Source: Paramacrobiotus richtersi
Lineage: Eukaryota; Tardigrada; Eutardigrada; Parachela; Macrobiotidae
NCBI GenBank assembly: GCA_034698045.1
Contig: JAQGAU010000944.1
Coordinates: forward strand, 1-22,471
Length of the DNA: 22,471 bases
Reading direction: 5' to 3'
Part shown: in pieces, positions 10,906 to 20,239 of the stretch
Layout: each line of letters starts with the position of its first letter
How positions within the stretch are numbered: the stretch's first letter is position 1
Program-made: the position numbers and the translations under genes
Notes under the pieces: model-generated
Database searches by the model: none
What the model saw: only the letters and a program-made list of their open reading frames with translations
What the model was told of the DNA's origin: nothing

Positions 10906-10908
10906 TTG
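10846..10908. repeat. 21-bp tandem repeat, three imperfect units
   Basis: Units begin ACTGATC at 10846, 10867 and 10888. The first two share 15 or more of 21 positions; the third has diverged after ACTGATC. The 21-bp period keeps the reading frame. Confidence 0.7.
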
Positions 10909-11110
10909 TGAACGTCGGATCCGATTCACAACCGAAACAAGTTGACTACACTTTACTGGGCACGTGTGTGACTCAACGCAAACAAAATACTAAAACGTCA
11001 GTTTCGGCTGATGTGGGCGTGAAAGTGTCGGTGTCAAGCCTGCACAAATACGTTAGTGTACAAAGTAAGTCAAAACCAACTCGAATCGCGACAACGTACA
11101 ACCCGCATTT

Positions 11111-11664
11111 TTAGGCGTGATGATGGTCATGTGTCTTAACCAGCGAGTAGCGCGTGTATCCCGGCGATGACATGGGATACCCTGCCACCGGTACGGTGGA
11201 TCTGGTCTCGATAATCGCCTGATTCCGGCGTGCAAGGTTGGCCGCTACAGCCGTTACGGCGATCATGAGGATACACCAGAGTATGGCAATGACAAGCGCC
11301 ACAATAACCATGGCACCAACAACCGTTTGGTCCGGTGCCTCCGTCCGACCACAGACATGATCGATCTCGGCCGTCTCAACGAACACAGCCGTTGGGCTGT
11401 GAATAATCCCAAACTGCTCCAGCAGCAGCAGCCCGGCGGTTCGTGACACCGCCAGCAGAATGCCACCCACCACCAGTATGAGCAATTCCAGACAGTAGAG
11501 GACGCAGAGAACGATGTTGAGGATGCCACAGATGCGGAAGAGCTGAGCGTCGAAATCATGTGAGCGGGCCTTGTTGACAGCGTGGACACCAAGGGAGCCG
11601 GCAGCCAGTAGTAAAACCGTCAGTATAAGATTGCCCACGCTACCGCCGATTTGGACGCCTTGCC
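11111..11664 (-). CDS. Multi-pass (probably tetraspan-like) membrane protein, 3' exon
   Basis: This is a clearly coding, relatively GC-rich exon. It encodes about 183 residues and ends with TAA. The longest simple frame starts at GTG (11638), which is not credible in an animal, and there is no in-frame ATG upstream before a stop. The frame does extend upstream to a good acceptor, TTATTATGCAG|GG at 11664/11665, so a first exon with the start codon lies further upstream and was not found. Counting from 11638, hydrophobic segments lie at about residues 3-21, 34-63 (long enough for one or two passes) and 105-133. A loop of about 40 residues with one Cys separates the last two. The tail is polar and ends in a His cluster (HDHHHA). 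With a further segment in the missing exon it would be a four-pass protein. I cannot name the family; MARVEL- or claudin-like four-pass proteins are possible but no signature motif is visible. Confidence 0.75.
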
Positions 11665-13930
11665 CTGCATAATAAATGAGGATCGAACGATATTAAACGA
11701 GTGCCATGTAAATGCGTAACATCCGATACTTTGTTTGACTGGATCAGTATTTTCCATTTTTATTTAAAGGTGCATCCCAGAATACATTGTCGACATGTAC
11801 ACAAGACAAACATTTTTTCAGTTCTTCCTAGTATGGCCGTCTCTGAGCTTCGTTCACACACAAACGACAAGACACAGAGAAACGCTATTCAGCGCGAACC
11901 GGCGAGCAAGTTTTCCTTTCATTTCTGTGCACGCAGTACAACATGCAGCATACCTACTGTACTGCGATAGTTTTATATAGTTGTAAGCGTGAACGACCCG
12001 TGTGCAAACGCCGGCTGCGTGACGCCCGAAAGGACGCTGCATCATAACGCTACGTCCCTACGCACGAGTTCTCACTAAAAGCTCTTGGTGGTAGCCAACA
12101 TTTCTGTCAGACGAAACTGTTGACTGAATCGACAGACTAGGCGTAACAGTTCCTTCTATTTTTAACATGCACCGTTTATCAGCTTGCTAACCGTTAACTT
12201 CGCATTCCTGCTAGATCACTGCAATACTTCTCACCATGGGGATTTTCTGCTGAAAATATAATCGTAATTATTATTGCTATTGCTATAGCACATTGTTTTA
12301 GCATCTTTACGAGCAACATCTTGAACGTGAAACCGATTAGTCTGGAGATAATCGCAATAAACATTTACCACCAAATTGCCGCTGTTGCCAGTGTATCAGA
12401 ACATTACGAGACTATTATAGTTTTCTGCCATAATACAATTACAGCTTTCTGTACTTCAACGTACATAATATTGTAATATCAAAAATAGCCGTCAATCCTT
12501 TTTAAAAACCGTTCAAATCCTTTTTCTACAAGGTGCAGAATCCTGTGTACAGACATAAAAAGCCCTTCCGTTAGTATTAAAGCTTTTATTGTCTAAAGTA
12601 TGTAACATTAAACCAGATAAAGCTACTCATTTTTGTGGCCACAACATTCTAGAGTATGATAAGCTTACGTGTAAAGCTGTATATTATTCCAATCCCACCG
12701 AGTACCCCAAAGATGATTTCCGTAATTGATCGACTGCGCAGCAGGGATAATCTGTCCAGCTGCGGAGCCTCCATGTTTGAATATATGCAGTCAGCAGACA
12801 GTTGCAATAAAATCACGTAACAATCGGAACTCTAGATTCCACAACCGGCCAACTGCGTACAATTGTAAACACGCCCTGGAACATAAATAGTACTCTAGAA
12901 AAATCTAAGCCACTCTGATGTTTACCGCAAGTGGCGAATATATGGACAGGAAATGTGGTGCCGCTCCGACATACGCCGATGAGTAATGCGCGCGCCGCGC
13001 TCTTATGAGTACTTCTATACTGGAACGTGTTGAAACTTTCAACTTGAAAGTGGTACCACATGTCCATAAATTAGATGGTACAGCGAATGCGCCTTGGGCC
13101 TTGGCAGGCTTTAAATGAATATGCTGTTCCGCAGCTTTTTGTAAGCATTGTCATTGTGAAAATGGTATTGTTACAGACGTACCACGCTACTAACACGTAC
13201 GCTATTTCTCGTGTGTAGCACGCTACTAATGTAAGTATATATTCCGTGTGTATGAATGCTAGAATACAACTAATATAACGTGATTGACCCGCGAACTACT
13301 AGGTTTATGAATTCTCAGTCGCTGCTCCGGCACATAGTCTAGCGTTTTCACTTGATCAGATCCTTACGAAACACTTTATATATGTACGTATTATGATACT
13401 TACCTGTACCACCAGATTTACTGTACGTATCTATGATTTCGGTTCCGGCGTGCATTCAGGCACAAGCTCCGGAATACGGTGCTGATTTCTCCAAATCTTA
13501 CTGTGCAACCGAGTTTAATTTGCTAAATGTACTAATAAAGCATTTCTTTGGTAATGACAAAAGGAAATTATATCAACGGTATGCATTGTCGTCTCTGGCT
13601 GATTTCGAATCTGTAATGATCGTTCCCTTAACTGGTTCGAAATTCAATAAACAATCACAAAACAACTAAGCCTAATCCTTCGTAACGCTTTGGATCTAAC
13701 GTACCGGTTTTCTCGATCTGCATTGCACAACTTCCCGCTTTAGGATAGCAATGATACCATTCTGAAATAAGGTGTCAGTGTTCTACATAATTGTGGAATG
13801 AATTCCTTTCATTGCAGTTCTGACACATTTTTAGTAATTTGACCTTTGTCCGTTTATATTTGTCGATTCTCTACTTTAACGATTTCGTTTTCCCGTAACA
13901 AACTGCTCTTGTCGTTATCTCGTTTCCTGT
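11665..13930. other. No supported gene; should contain the 5' exon of the membrane protein
   Basis: This is AT-rich DNA with short open frames only (the longest is 89 codons at 11701-11970 plus, overlapped by other frames). The start exon of the minus-strand membrane-protein gene is expected here but I could not identify it. A two-unit 36-bp repeat is at 13183-13254. Confidence 0.4.
13183..13254. repeat. 36-bp tandem repeat, two units
   Basis: CACGCTACTAA begins at 13183 and at 13219. Each unit ends in a segment containing CGTGTGTA. The middle of the unit has diverged. Confidence 0.55.
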
Positions 13931-13943
13931 CATACACCCATTT

Positions 13944-14310
13944 AATTTTAAGGTTGGGTGGGAAGCATTTTGTCGCGTCGTTCTCTGTGAGGAATAACGA
14001 CATCGCTACGTTCCACGGCACTCATGCAAAACCACAAAGTATCGTATGTGCCATGCAGATCACGCCACTACCGCTCGCGTTGATCATTACAACGCCCGGA
14101 ACTGATGGTACGCTGTGGTTAGTCACGCTTGCTGTTGTCGGCAGCTCGCTGCGGCGCAGCAAGCTTCGCCAATTGCGCGTCCATTTTCGTAACGTCTGCA
14201 TCACTGCACGAATTTCTTGAAAACTTTTCACCCTAGTTTTTGCATCATAAATTTTGGTCCCTCTTTACAGCGTTGTGTATGATAATACAATAACATGCAG
14301 TTTTAATAAC
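13944..14310. repeat. Repeat R1, copy 2 (3' flank of gene C)
   Basis: It matches copies 1 and 3 through GGGTGGGAAGCATTTTGTC, AATAACGACATCGCTAC, CCACGGCACT and (with copy 3) ACGCCCGGAACTGATGGTACG. It begins about 620 nt beyond the stop of gene C, the same spacing as between copy 1 and copy A. Confidence 0.7.
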
Positions 14311-14564
14311 ATTACTGTCGGAATACAGGATGAATTGGTGAGACAGCAGGATGTCTTCCACATCACAAATTTACAGACAATAACGGGCTACATATTTCGT
14401 CATCTACTATCACACAGAAACAGGTGCGAAGAAACCTTTACCGTCACAAGTCTTCGAAAATCGAAACTATAGAAAAGCTTGAAATAAACGCAAAAAAATA
14501 AAACGGAGCATGATTCCGCCTAGAGCGCGCTCTTGTCAGTCGAAGAAACAGCCATTTTGCGTCG

Positions 14565-15947
14565 TTATTCGATGTGATACCTTTGGAGCGCTGTCAAAAG
14601 TGCGAAAAGAGCAAGTCCACTCAAGGACCGCGAACCTAGACCCGGCAGATGTTTGGCGGACCAATGCTTACGACGGCTCTTCGTTCCCGCGTGCAGCGCG
14701 TCCTCGGTCTCGTTGAGAATCTGGAAAGCGCCAAAATACTACAACTACACTGAGTATGATTATATCAATCATTTTTGAAGTGAGCTGCACACCTGGAGGA
14801 CGAAAGCCACGTTTTCTCGTGACAGACGTAAAGGACGGTCGTTAGGAAACACAGACTGAATCCTGTCCATTTCCCATTCATACCTACTTCGTAGATTTCC
14901 TGCAATAATTGTCCAAAATTGTGCAGTACGGTCCGTTTTGGTTAAATCAATACGTCCAGTTGAGAAAAAAAGATCTTCTACGCATGTATGGTCGTCAAAC
15001 TTGACCTCCACGGCGCAGGATGTTCTACGAAAGACTAAGCGCTGACAGAAAGATGCCAGCAGTGGTAGTTCATCGCAAACCCCGACACCGTATTCGTAAC
15101 GAGCACTGAACACATTCTTTTTCTGCAGCACCAAGGTCCGGAGTCGACCGTGTCTATTTTGAAGTACAAACCGCTGCAGAAGATTACACACCGTGCTAAA
15201 ATGGTCTCGCATGTCGTGGATGACAACGGTCGTCACTTGCGGGCTCCAAGCGTTGTTGAGGCAGGCGACAGAAGCATGAGCACCGAAGAGCAGATGAACG
15301 GTAGTGACGGGGCCATTCCTAATGATCTGACTCCACAGTTTACATACGGATCGCAGCTTGAAATACGCCGCAGTCTTAAGACAATTCAACACCTCTCCGA
15401 ACACATCAAGTGGCAGTTCCATAATTTTCTTTTCGTAGGGTAACCGCCGATGCACCTCGGGACGAACTCGGCATCCATCCAGTAGAACATTTCTCAGTTC
15501 TCCTTCACCGGAGGGGAAACGAAGCTGCTCCAAGAAGACCATCGCTGTCACAGCCGCGCTGTTTGCTACAGAAGCTTGGACAAACCCAATGCTGAAAGGA
15601 AACATCGGATGAAGGCTAGTTGCTGGGAACCATTTCCACGGGTCGCCCGGTTTCAGCTGCAGGAGCACTTCGACAGATTCATTCAATCCAGGGTTTTGCC
15701 ACAGTAGACGTCCAGGTAGATAACGGTATGCCTTCTCAAATGGCACAGAAGCGAATGGTTTTCTGTTACGAAAATCCACGAGCAGGCCGTTCTTTTCCTT
15801 TGCAACGACTCGTGCATGATGCAAAAGTGTGTCGTCTCCGCGGACGTCAATATTGCTTGATTCATCCTGGAAAAAACGGCTTAAAGGCAGTCCTGAGTAC
15901 TTGAGACTACTGGCCACTGATCGATCACTGACTGCAACGTCGACGAC
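14565..15947 (-). CDS. Gene C: Agenet-like plus F-box protein (two exons seen, 5' exon uncertain)
   Basis: The large exon is 14793-15947, beginning after the acceptor CATCTTCTCAG, and the last exon is 14565-14720 (51 residues plus TAA), for 436 residues in view. The obvious start in a simple frame is GTG at 15917; no in-frame ATG precedes it before a stop, so an upstream exon is required. Numbered from that GTG, residues about 36-150 contain a small basic and aromatic module (GLLVDF, VPFEKAYRY, VEVLLQLKPGDPWKW) resembling tandem Agenet/Tudor domains as in FMRP. Residues about 167-200 (LPLDVFGEVLNCL through LRSVCKLWSQII) are an F-box, the segment that binds SKP1 in SCF ubiquitin ligases. The rest is a domain shared with gene D and copy B, probably the substrate-binding part. 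The simple frame runs 15917-14769 and would stop within the intron; splicing to the last exon is supported by copies A and B and by gene D. Confidence 0.78.
14721..14792 (-). other. Predicted intron in gene C (72 nt)
   Basis: The donor is CTCCAG|GTGTGC and the acceptor CTTTCCAG|ATTCTC. Splicing joins FVLQ to ILNETED in phase 0. Gene D, which has no intron here, reads IVEQILEFEKNCA straight through, and copies A and B have introns at the same place. Confidence 0.8.
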
Positions 15948-15991
15948 CTGAGAAGATGGAATCTACCAAAAGAACAAAGAACAAGTTCAAG

Positions 15992-16171
15992 TTAAAAGAC
16001 ACTACTAGATTCAGAAAGTCTGGAGGGAAGAATCAAAGCTGCTAACTGCGAAACTAGTGTTGACGTTGTCGAATCTTTAGTGAAAAGAATAACATTATCG
16101 AACGAATGGCCGCAGTCGTTGCACAGAACAAGCGGTACTCGAAAACTCTTTAACTTATTACTGTGGAACAT
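15992..16171 (-). CDS. Candidate 5' exon of gene C, or a small separate frame
   Basis: An ATG at 16171 opens 59 codons up to TAA at 15992-15994, between genes D and C on the same strand. The peptide includes LVLCNDCGHSFDN. A possible but weak donor (AGT|GTCTTT, GT at 15999-16000) would join it in phase 0 to the gene C exon beginning at 15947, with a 53-nt intron and a total of 493 residues, close to the 481 of gene D. It shows no clear similarity to the proposed first exon of gene D. The interval must also hold the 3' untranslated region of gene D, so this may be non-coding. Confidence 0.22.
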   Translation of the reverse strand: MFHSNKLKSFRVPLVLCNDCGHSFDNVILFTKDSTTSTLVSQLAALILPSRLSESSSVF

Positions 16172-16271
16172 AGAATACTAGTGGCCCATCGGAATAAACC
16201 CGAAACGGTTTCTCTGGTCACAACATTACTCGAGTAACCGCACCTAAATCGAAATTTTTCCGATTACGAAT

Positions 16272-17810
16272 TTAAGCCTTCTCGTCAGAATGCATTCTTA
16301 CATCACTAGCGCAATTCTTCTCGAATTCAAGAATCTGTTCCACGATCCTGGCGTTAATGGTCTGATCCTTATAATCGAAGGTGCTAGCTTGAACGGAAAG
16401 GGATCGGCCGAATCGTTTAGCAAAGCCCGGTTCGCTCACGTCGATCCACTTGTTTTGTAAGGTCGCTGGATGAAACGGAATATTGGAATAGTTCAGCTTT
16501 GCATGAAACAACCCAATGAAACGACACGTGTGCGCAAACTTAGCCAACGCATCTCTCAAACGCGCGAGTTTGTGGCCGAAGCCGTCAGACGAGCTCCTTG
16601 CAGTGAAAGACACTCCGCGAAGTCCAAAACCCAGAAGCCGCGGGTATCCGTACTCATCTCTAATTCGCTTTAGAAGATTCGCCAACCCCTGGACGGAGTC
16701 GTTTCCATGGTGTCCCTGTAAATCCATAACGAAAACTCTGGTTTTCGTATTCCACAGATTGAGCCAGTATGGAGGTTCGCTGTACGGATATTGTACATTT
16801 ATAATTGTCGCGGCAGTCGCTACTATAATTTTGTTCCATAATGAGCACACGCGGCGAACCCTAGCCTTTTGTTCTGTGAAAAGAGACTCAAACACTTCAA
16901 CCAATAGTAGGCTCGGTAGACGATTCACGTTGAAGTCTAGCGGCAGGGGGTAGTGCACAAACCAATCGACGGAATCGGTGGTCTTGACCAACGATTGCGC
17001 CAATTCGGATTCACTCAGGCGCAGTCGAATTTGTTGGCCGGGAACGATAATGTCAACTGTCTGTCCTGTCGGCAAGGAGACAAAGCAATGGCCGAAGGAT
17101 CCTTCCTCAAAATCAGCTATAACAAGCGTTCCTGGATGCCACTTCCACGGCTCGTCAGGCTTGAGCTGTAGCAGTATCTCCACGTGGTCGTTCTCTTCCA
17201 GGTGTGTTCTGATTACACTCTCCCATTTGCGATTCTTTGCAAACGTCATACACCATGCAGCAAATACACCTTCCAAACGGAATACCGTTCCGAAAGGAAC
17301 GACGCGCACCCGATTTGGTCCATATTTGAAATCGACAAGGAACCCGGCCGTCTCCTTTCGAATGAGCAATCCATAGTGGAATGAACCGTCTCTTCCTTGG
17401 ACCGATACTGCGTTCGCGTACTGCACTCTGCCGGGGAATAGAGATGACGACAATTCCACAGCCTTATCCATTGAAGACGCCACATTTTGCCTACCAAGCA
17501 TACCGCACTCAAATAAACAGGCAGCTCCGCATAGCATACACTAGACCAACAGCGGTCAATCTTTTTATTATCTCTTCACGTACCGGTCTATCTCGTTTCG
17601 GGCCCCAGTTTGAGCGTGCCCAAAACCATCCAGACACACATCGCGTTTCGGAGAGCCTCGTTGTCGTTTGGCATGAGGTTCGTAGATCTGCAGGTCGAAT
17701 TGGGAGTCCTCGGTTCCCGAAGCATTCCTCTTTCCCGGCTTGCACGCCGGAATAATTTCACATTCATCGCTGCGTTTGGGATGCAAGTCCCCATTGCTGA
17801 AAGCGGACAT
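16272..17810 (-). CDS. Gene D: Agenet-like plus F-box protein (two-exon model, 481 residues)
   Basis: A single frame from ATG 17537 to TAA 16272 encodes 421 residues. I favour a spliced model: exon 1 at 17584-17810 begins MSAFSNGD with A at -3, carries a basic nuclear-localisation-like stretch (HAKRQRGSPKRD), and ends GACCG|GTACGT. A 93-nt intron (17491-17583) ends GGTAG. Exon 2 is 16272-17490. The junction reads EIDR-QNVASS and resembles SDRSVASS in gene C. In the 421-residue numbering, an Agenet/Tudor-like pair spans about 44-175 (GSFHYGLLIRKETAGFLVDF; HVEILLQLKPDEPWKWHP), in the order seen in FMRP. An F-box spans about 207-240 (LPSLLLVEVFESLF through VRRVCSLWNKII), followed by the domain shared with gene C. 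It lacks the last exon found in A, B and C and ends soon after the homologous junction. Inferred role: substrate adaptor of an SCF ubiquitin ligase, possibly nuclear. Confidence 0.8.
17491..17583 (-). other. Predicted first intron of gene D (93 nt)
   Basis: The donor GTACGT is near consensus and the acceptor is GCTTGGTAG|G. The phases agree (two bases on exon 1, one on exon 2), completing an Arg codon. If it is not used, translation would start at ATG 17537 or at ATG 17471 inside exon 2. Confidence 0.5.
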
Positions 17811-18372
17811 TCTGAGGTGCTCTCCAGAGCTAGGCTACCTATCTGCTCAAAAGTTATTGAATCACGCGGAATCGTGCCACAGGTTATACTGTAAAACTGG
17901 GCGGAAAAAGGCGAGTACAGATCAAAGTGCAGGTCAGCAGTTTCGAAATGTTGCTGTGCGGGATCCGCGTTCTGAGCAGGTTGAAAATCGGTACGGCAAG
18001 TTCCTACATTCGAATAACACATCTGTTCGATGAATTGACAGCACATTGCGTGAATGTAAACTTGCCATGCCTGCGTGCAGGGGAAAGTTAACTGCTATTT
18101 GCGATAGGAGTGGCCAAGGTTAAAAAAACAATAGATGCAAAAGCGCTTTACCCGCTTCTCTACCGTGAGAATTCTGTTCCAGGTATGACTCACAAAGTGC
18201 AACCCGAGTAAGTGTACGGCAGCGTGGACAACGCGCTGAAATTTAATATGGACAAGCCGATCCGTTCTGTCATGGCGGTTGACCCTATAGACAGGAGCGT
18301 GTAGAGAGACAGTTTTGTGGCTGAAGATTTTTGTATATACATGTGATTTACCGCTTTGCAAACCTAAACGCG
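17811..18372. other. Upstream region of gene D, no separate gene supported
   Basis: This should contain the promoter and 5' untranslated region of gene D. A minus-strand frame of 152 codons (17588-18046) overlaps exon 1 of gene D in another frame; its composition in the overlap looks like a frame-shifted reading of that exon. I see no clear TATA box at a sensible distance. Confidence 0.35.
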
Positions 18373-18860
18373 TAATCACGTTATTTATGCGGTGTTCTCT
18401 TTCGGAACTACGGTATCGATTATCAGCGCATTAGAAGGCCAAAATCAACTTTATTACCACAGATACCTTTGCGCCACGAATCACGATATATATACGTTGG
18501 TAACTTGGCTGATTATAACATTTCTGCATGAACAAGGAACTTTGTTTTCTAACCACGGATAATCACAAACATAAACAACCTCGAGCAACTTTAATGACCG
18601 GAATGTTCCAGCCGATTATCAATAGAATCTACGGCATTTGTGCTTTATATGTCTTGCATTGGTCTTGGTGGATAAGATTCCGCAAAAATCACGTCTAATC
18701 GCGTTACTCGGGCAAACTCTAAGCAACTGAAGATCGTTAACTGGTGTAGTGTGCAAAACAACGACTAAAACAAGTTGTGCCTGGGTGTGATTAGTGCTAC
18801 GCTGGCATAGTATAAACCCCGGCAGAACACTGTAAATTGTCCTTGTAACAATGCAATAGT
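18373..18860. repeat. Repeat R2, copy 2 (5' flank of gene D)
   Basis: It matches 9371-9905 in ordered blocks: CGATTATCAGCGCATTAGAAGG, CTTGGCTGATTATAACA, CCGCAAAAATCACGTCTAAT, CAAACTCTAAGCA, AACGACTAAAACAA and a block around CTACGCTGGCATAG. It starts about 560 nt upstream of the proposed ATG of gene D. Confidence 0.65.
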
Positions 18861-19237
18861 CTTGCATACTTGGCTGACACAGCAACCATGGTACCTTCCG
18901 GCTTCTTAGATTTGAAGCTTGCCCATACTAACGCTGATCAACCGGCACTTCGTTAGACACTGCACCTATTGGACATTCCTGTTAGTAAGGGTTGTCCCGC
19001 TTAACAGTACGTCCTGCTCTGCTGTCACAAAAAGGTTCGCTACCCCACAAAATTTTATGACTGCAGCCGAAGTCATAAGGACAGTTAATGCAATTTCCGT
19101 AGCATGCCAACAAAAGGGTTACGTATAGTAATCCACAATGTTGCCCAATACGGAAATCGGAAACGGAAGTCAAGCTGTTGGAAGCCGTATAAAAATATAT
19201 CATATGCAAGTCGATTAACTTGGTGGTCAGTTGTATC
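18861..19237. other. No supported gene
   Basis: Only short frames on both strands (for example 18919-19128 plus and 18982-19209 minus, antisense to one another). Nothing recognisable. Confidence 0.4.
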
Positions 19238-19500
19238 GCAGCCAGCCGTTATCCATCTTTGACTGGGTCCAGAACGCTCGATCTTCCCCGAAGAAGATCA
19301 AGTGGATTTCGACCCAATTATAACCGGATATCAGCTATTAAATCCTTTATCTTAACACGCTGTTATAACTTATGGTGGCACACATCTTTAAAAGTCAAGT
19401 CCAGGTTGCAGCTGGGACAATTATTTATTATCTGCTGCCTGCTGGACTGCTTAGAAAGATGCATCGCAGTGGTGCATGGCTTAAAATCACACTGAATCAC
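19238..19500 (+). repeat. Dispersed repeat, copy 1, possibly from a retroelement
   Basis: About 110 nt from 19241 (CAGCCGTTATCCATCTTTGA to CCGGATATCAGCTATTAAAT) match 22338-22455 with the same order and few indels. One frame reads PEEDQVDFDPIITGYQLLN, against AEEGQVDRAPVITGFQLSN in the other copy, so a coding origin is plausible. A short segment at about 19466-19488 (AGTGGTGCATGGCTTAAAA) resembles the 3' part of the gag-like fragment at about 2600-2625. The link to gag is tentative. Confidence 0.5.
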
Positions 19501-19690
19501 GGCCACTGCAGCCAGCGGAATTATTGCTTTTTTTGACAACATAAACAGTAGTTTTCGTGGGAAACAAATAATCTGGAATATCTAATGATAAACGGCGTAC
19601 GATGATTTCGAATGAAGCGATGCGCGCGTTTGCTTCTTCTGTCCGATCAGAGGTCCAGCAGCCTCCACAAACTATCCTTGTACACATTCA

Positions 19691-19996
19691 GTGCTTCAGT
19701 CTTCAGCCTGTAATCTGTCTTTTAATCGAGAAAAGATAAAAGAACTAGAAATGCCGCACCGCGAAGGTAATGTATGGAAGGTTGTGGAGATCGACGGGTT
19801 GCATCTTACGGTTGCACCTTGGGTGCCTCTAAACCAGATGAAGGGGGCAAAAAACGACAATGAAGTAACTGAACTGGTCATTAGTCATCGTCAGAAGTGT
19901 GATTCACAGCTTTGGAAGTCGACAGTATTCCAGGACACCTCAAAGCAAGACGTCATGAGAGAAGTTAACTTTCATCGAATGCGAATTCGAGTTTAA
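19691..19996 (+). CDS. Uncertain open reading frame, about 101 codons
   Basis: The frame begins at GTG; the first ATG is at 19751 (MPHREGNVWKVVEIDGLHL). The composition is protein-like (charged, with tryptophans and a VVEIDGLHLTVAPW segment) and the only long opposing frame is 61 codons. It ends with TAA. No domain is recognised. It could be the last exon of a plus-strand gene or a relic of an element. Confidence 0.3.
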   Translation: MLQSSACNLSFNREKIKELEMPHREGNVWKVVEIDGLHLTVAPWVPLNQMKGAKNDNEVTELVISHRQKCDSQLWKSTVFQDTSKQDVMREVNFHRMRIRV

Positions 19997-20239
19997 ATAG
20001 GAAATACAGCAAAACAGTGCTTAATGCTTCTCCGTTTACAGATTAACTGATACGCTTATATTATGAATTATTTATTGCTGCTTATTATTCTTTCGTATTT
20101 GCGTTCGCGTCAGTTAGAGAAAATGCAAGCTTGTGTGCGAAAAGTACACTCATTGTTTATATTTATTACATGAGAGAGAGTTCGAAAGTCCCGCTACTCC
20201 TTGCCATAGGGACCCGGGTCCGGGCCGGAGAAAGCAATC
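19997..20239. other. No supported gene; GGACCCGGGTCC palindrome at 20210
   Basis: This is AT-rich DNA apart from a perfect 12-bp palindrome at 20210-20221 in a short GC-rich patch. Confidence 0.4.
20210..20221. other. Perfect 12-bp palindrome
   Basis: GGACCCGGGTCC, followed by GGGCCGG. It could bind a dimeric protein or be chance. Confidence 0.5.

Noticed and set aside
11263..11592. 109-codon minus-strand frame inside the membrane-protein exon
   Set aside because: It is a shifted reading of the same exon; the long hydrophobic helices exist only in the other frame.
14769..15917. Gene C as a single-exon 382-codon gene starting at 15917
   Set aside because: The start is GTG, not ATG, and the 3' end runs into an intron; the paralogues show a different last exon.
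16516..16953. 145-codon plus-strand frame
   Set aside because: It is antisense to the coding exon of gene D, whose homology to gene C is clear.
17588..18046. 152-codon minus-strand frame upstream of gene D
   Set aside because: It overlaps the better exon 1 frame of gene D, ends in a stop before the GTACGT donor, and its overlap portion looks like a frame-shifted reading.
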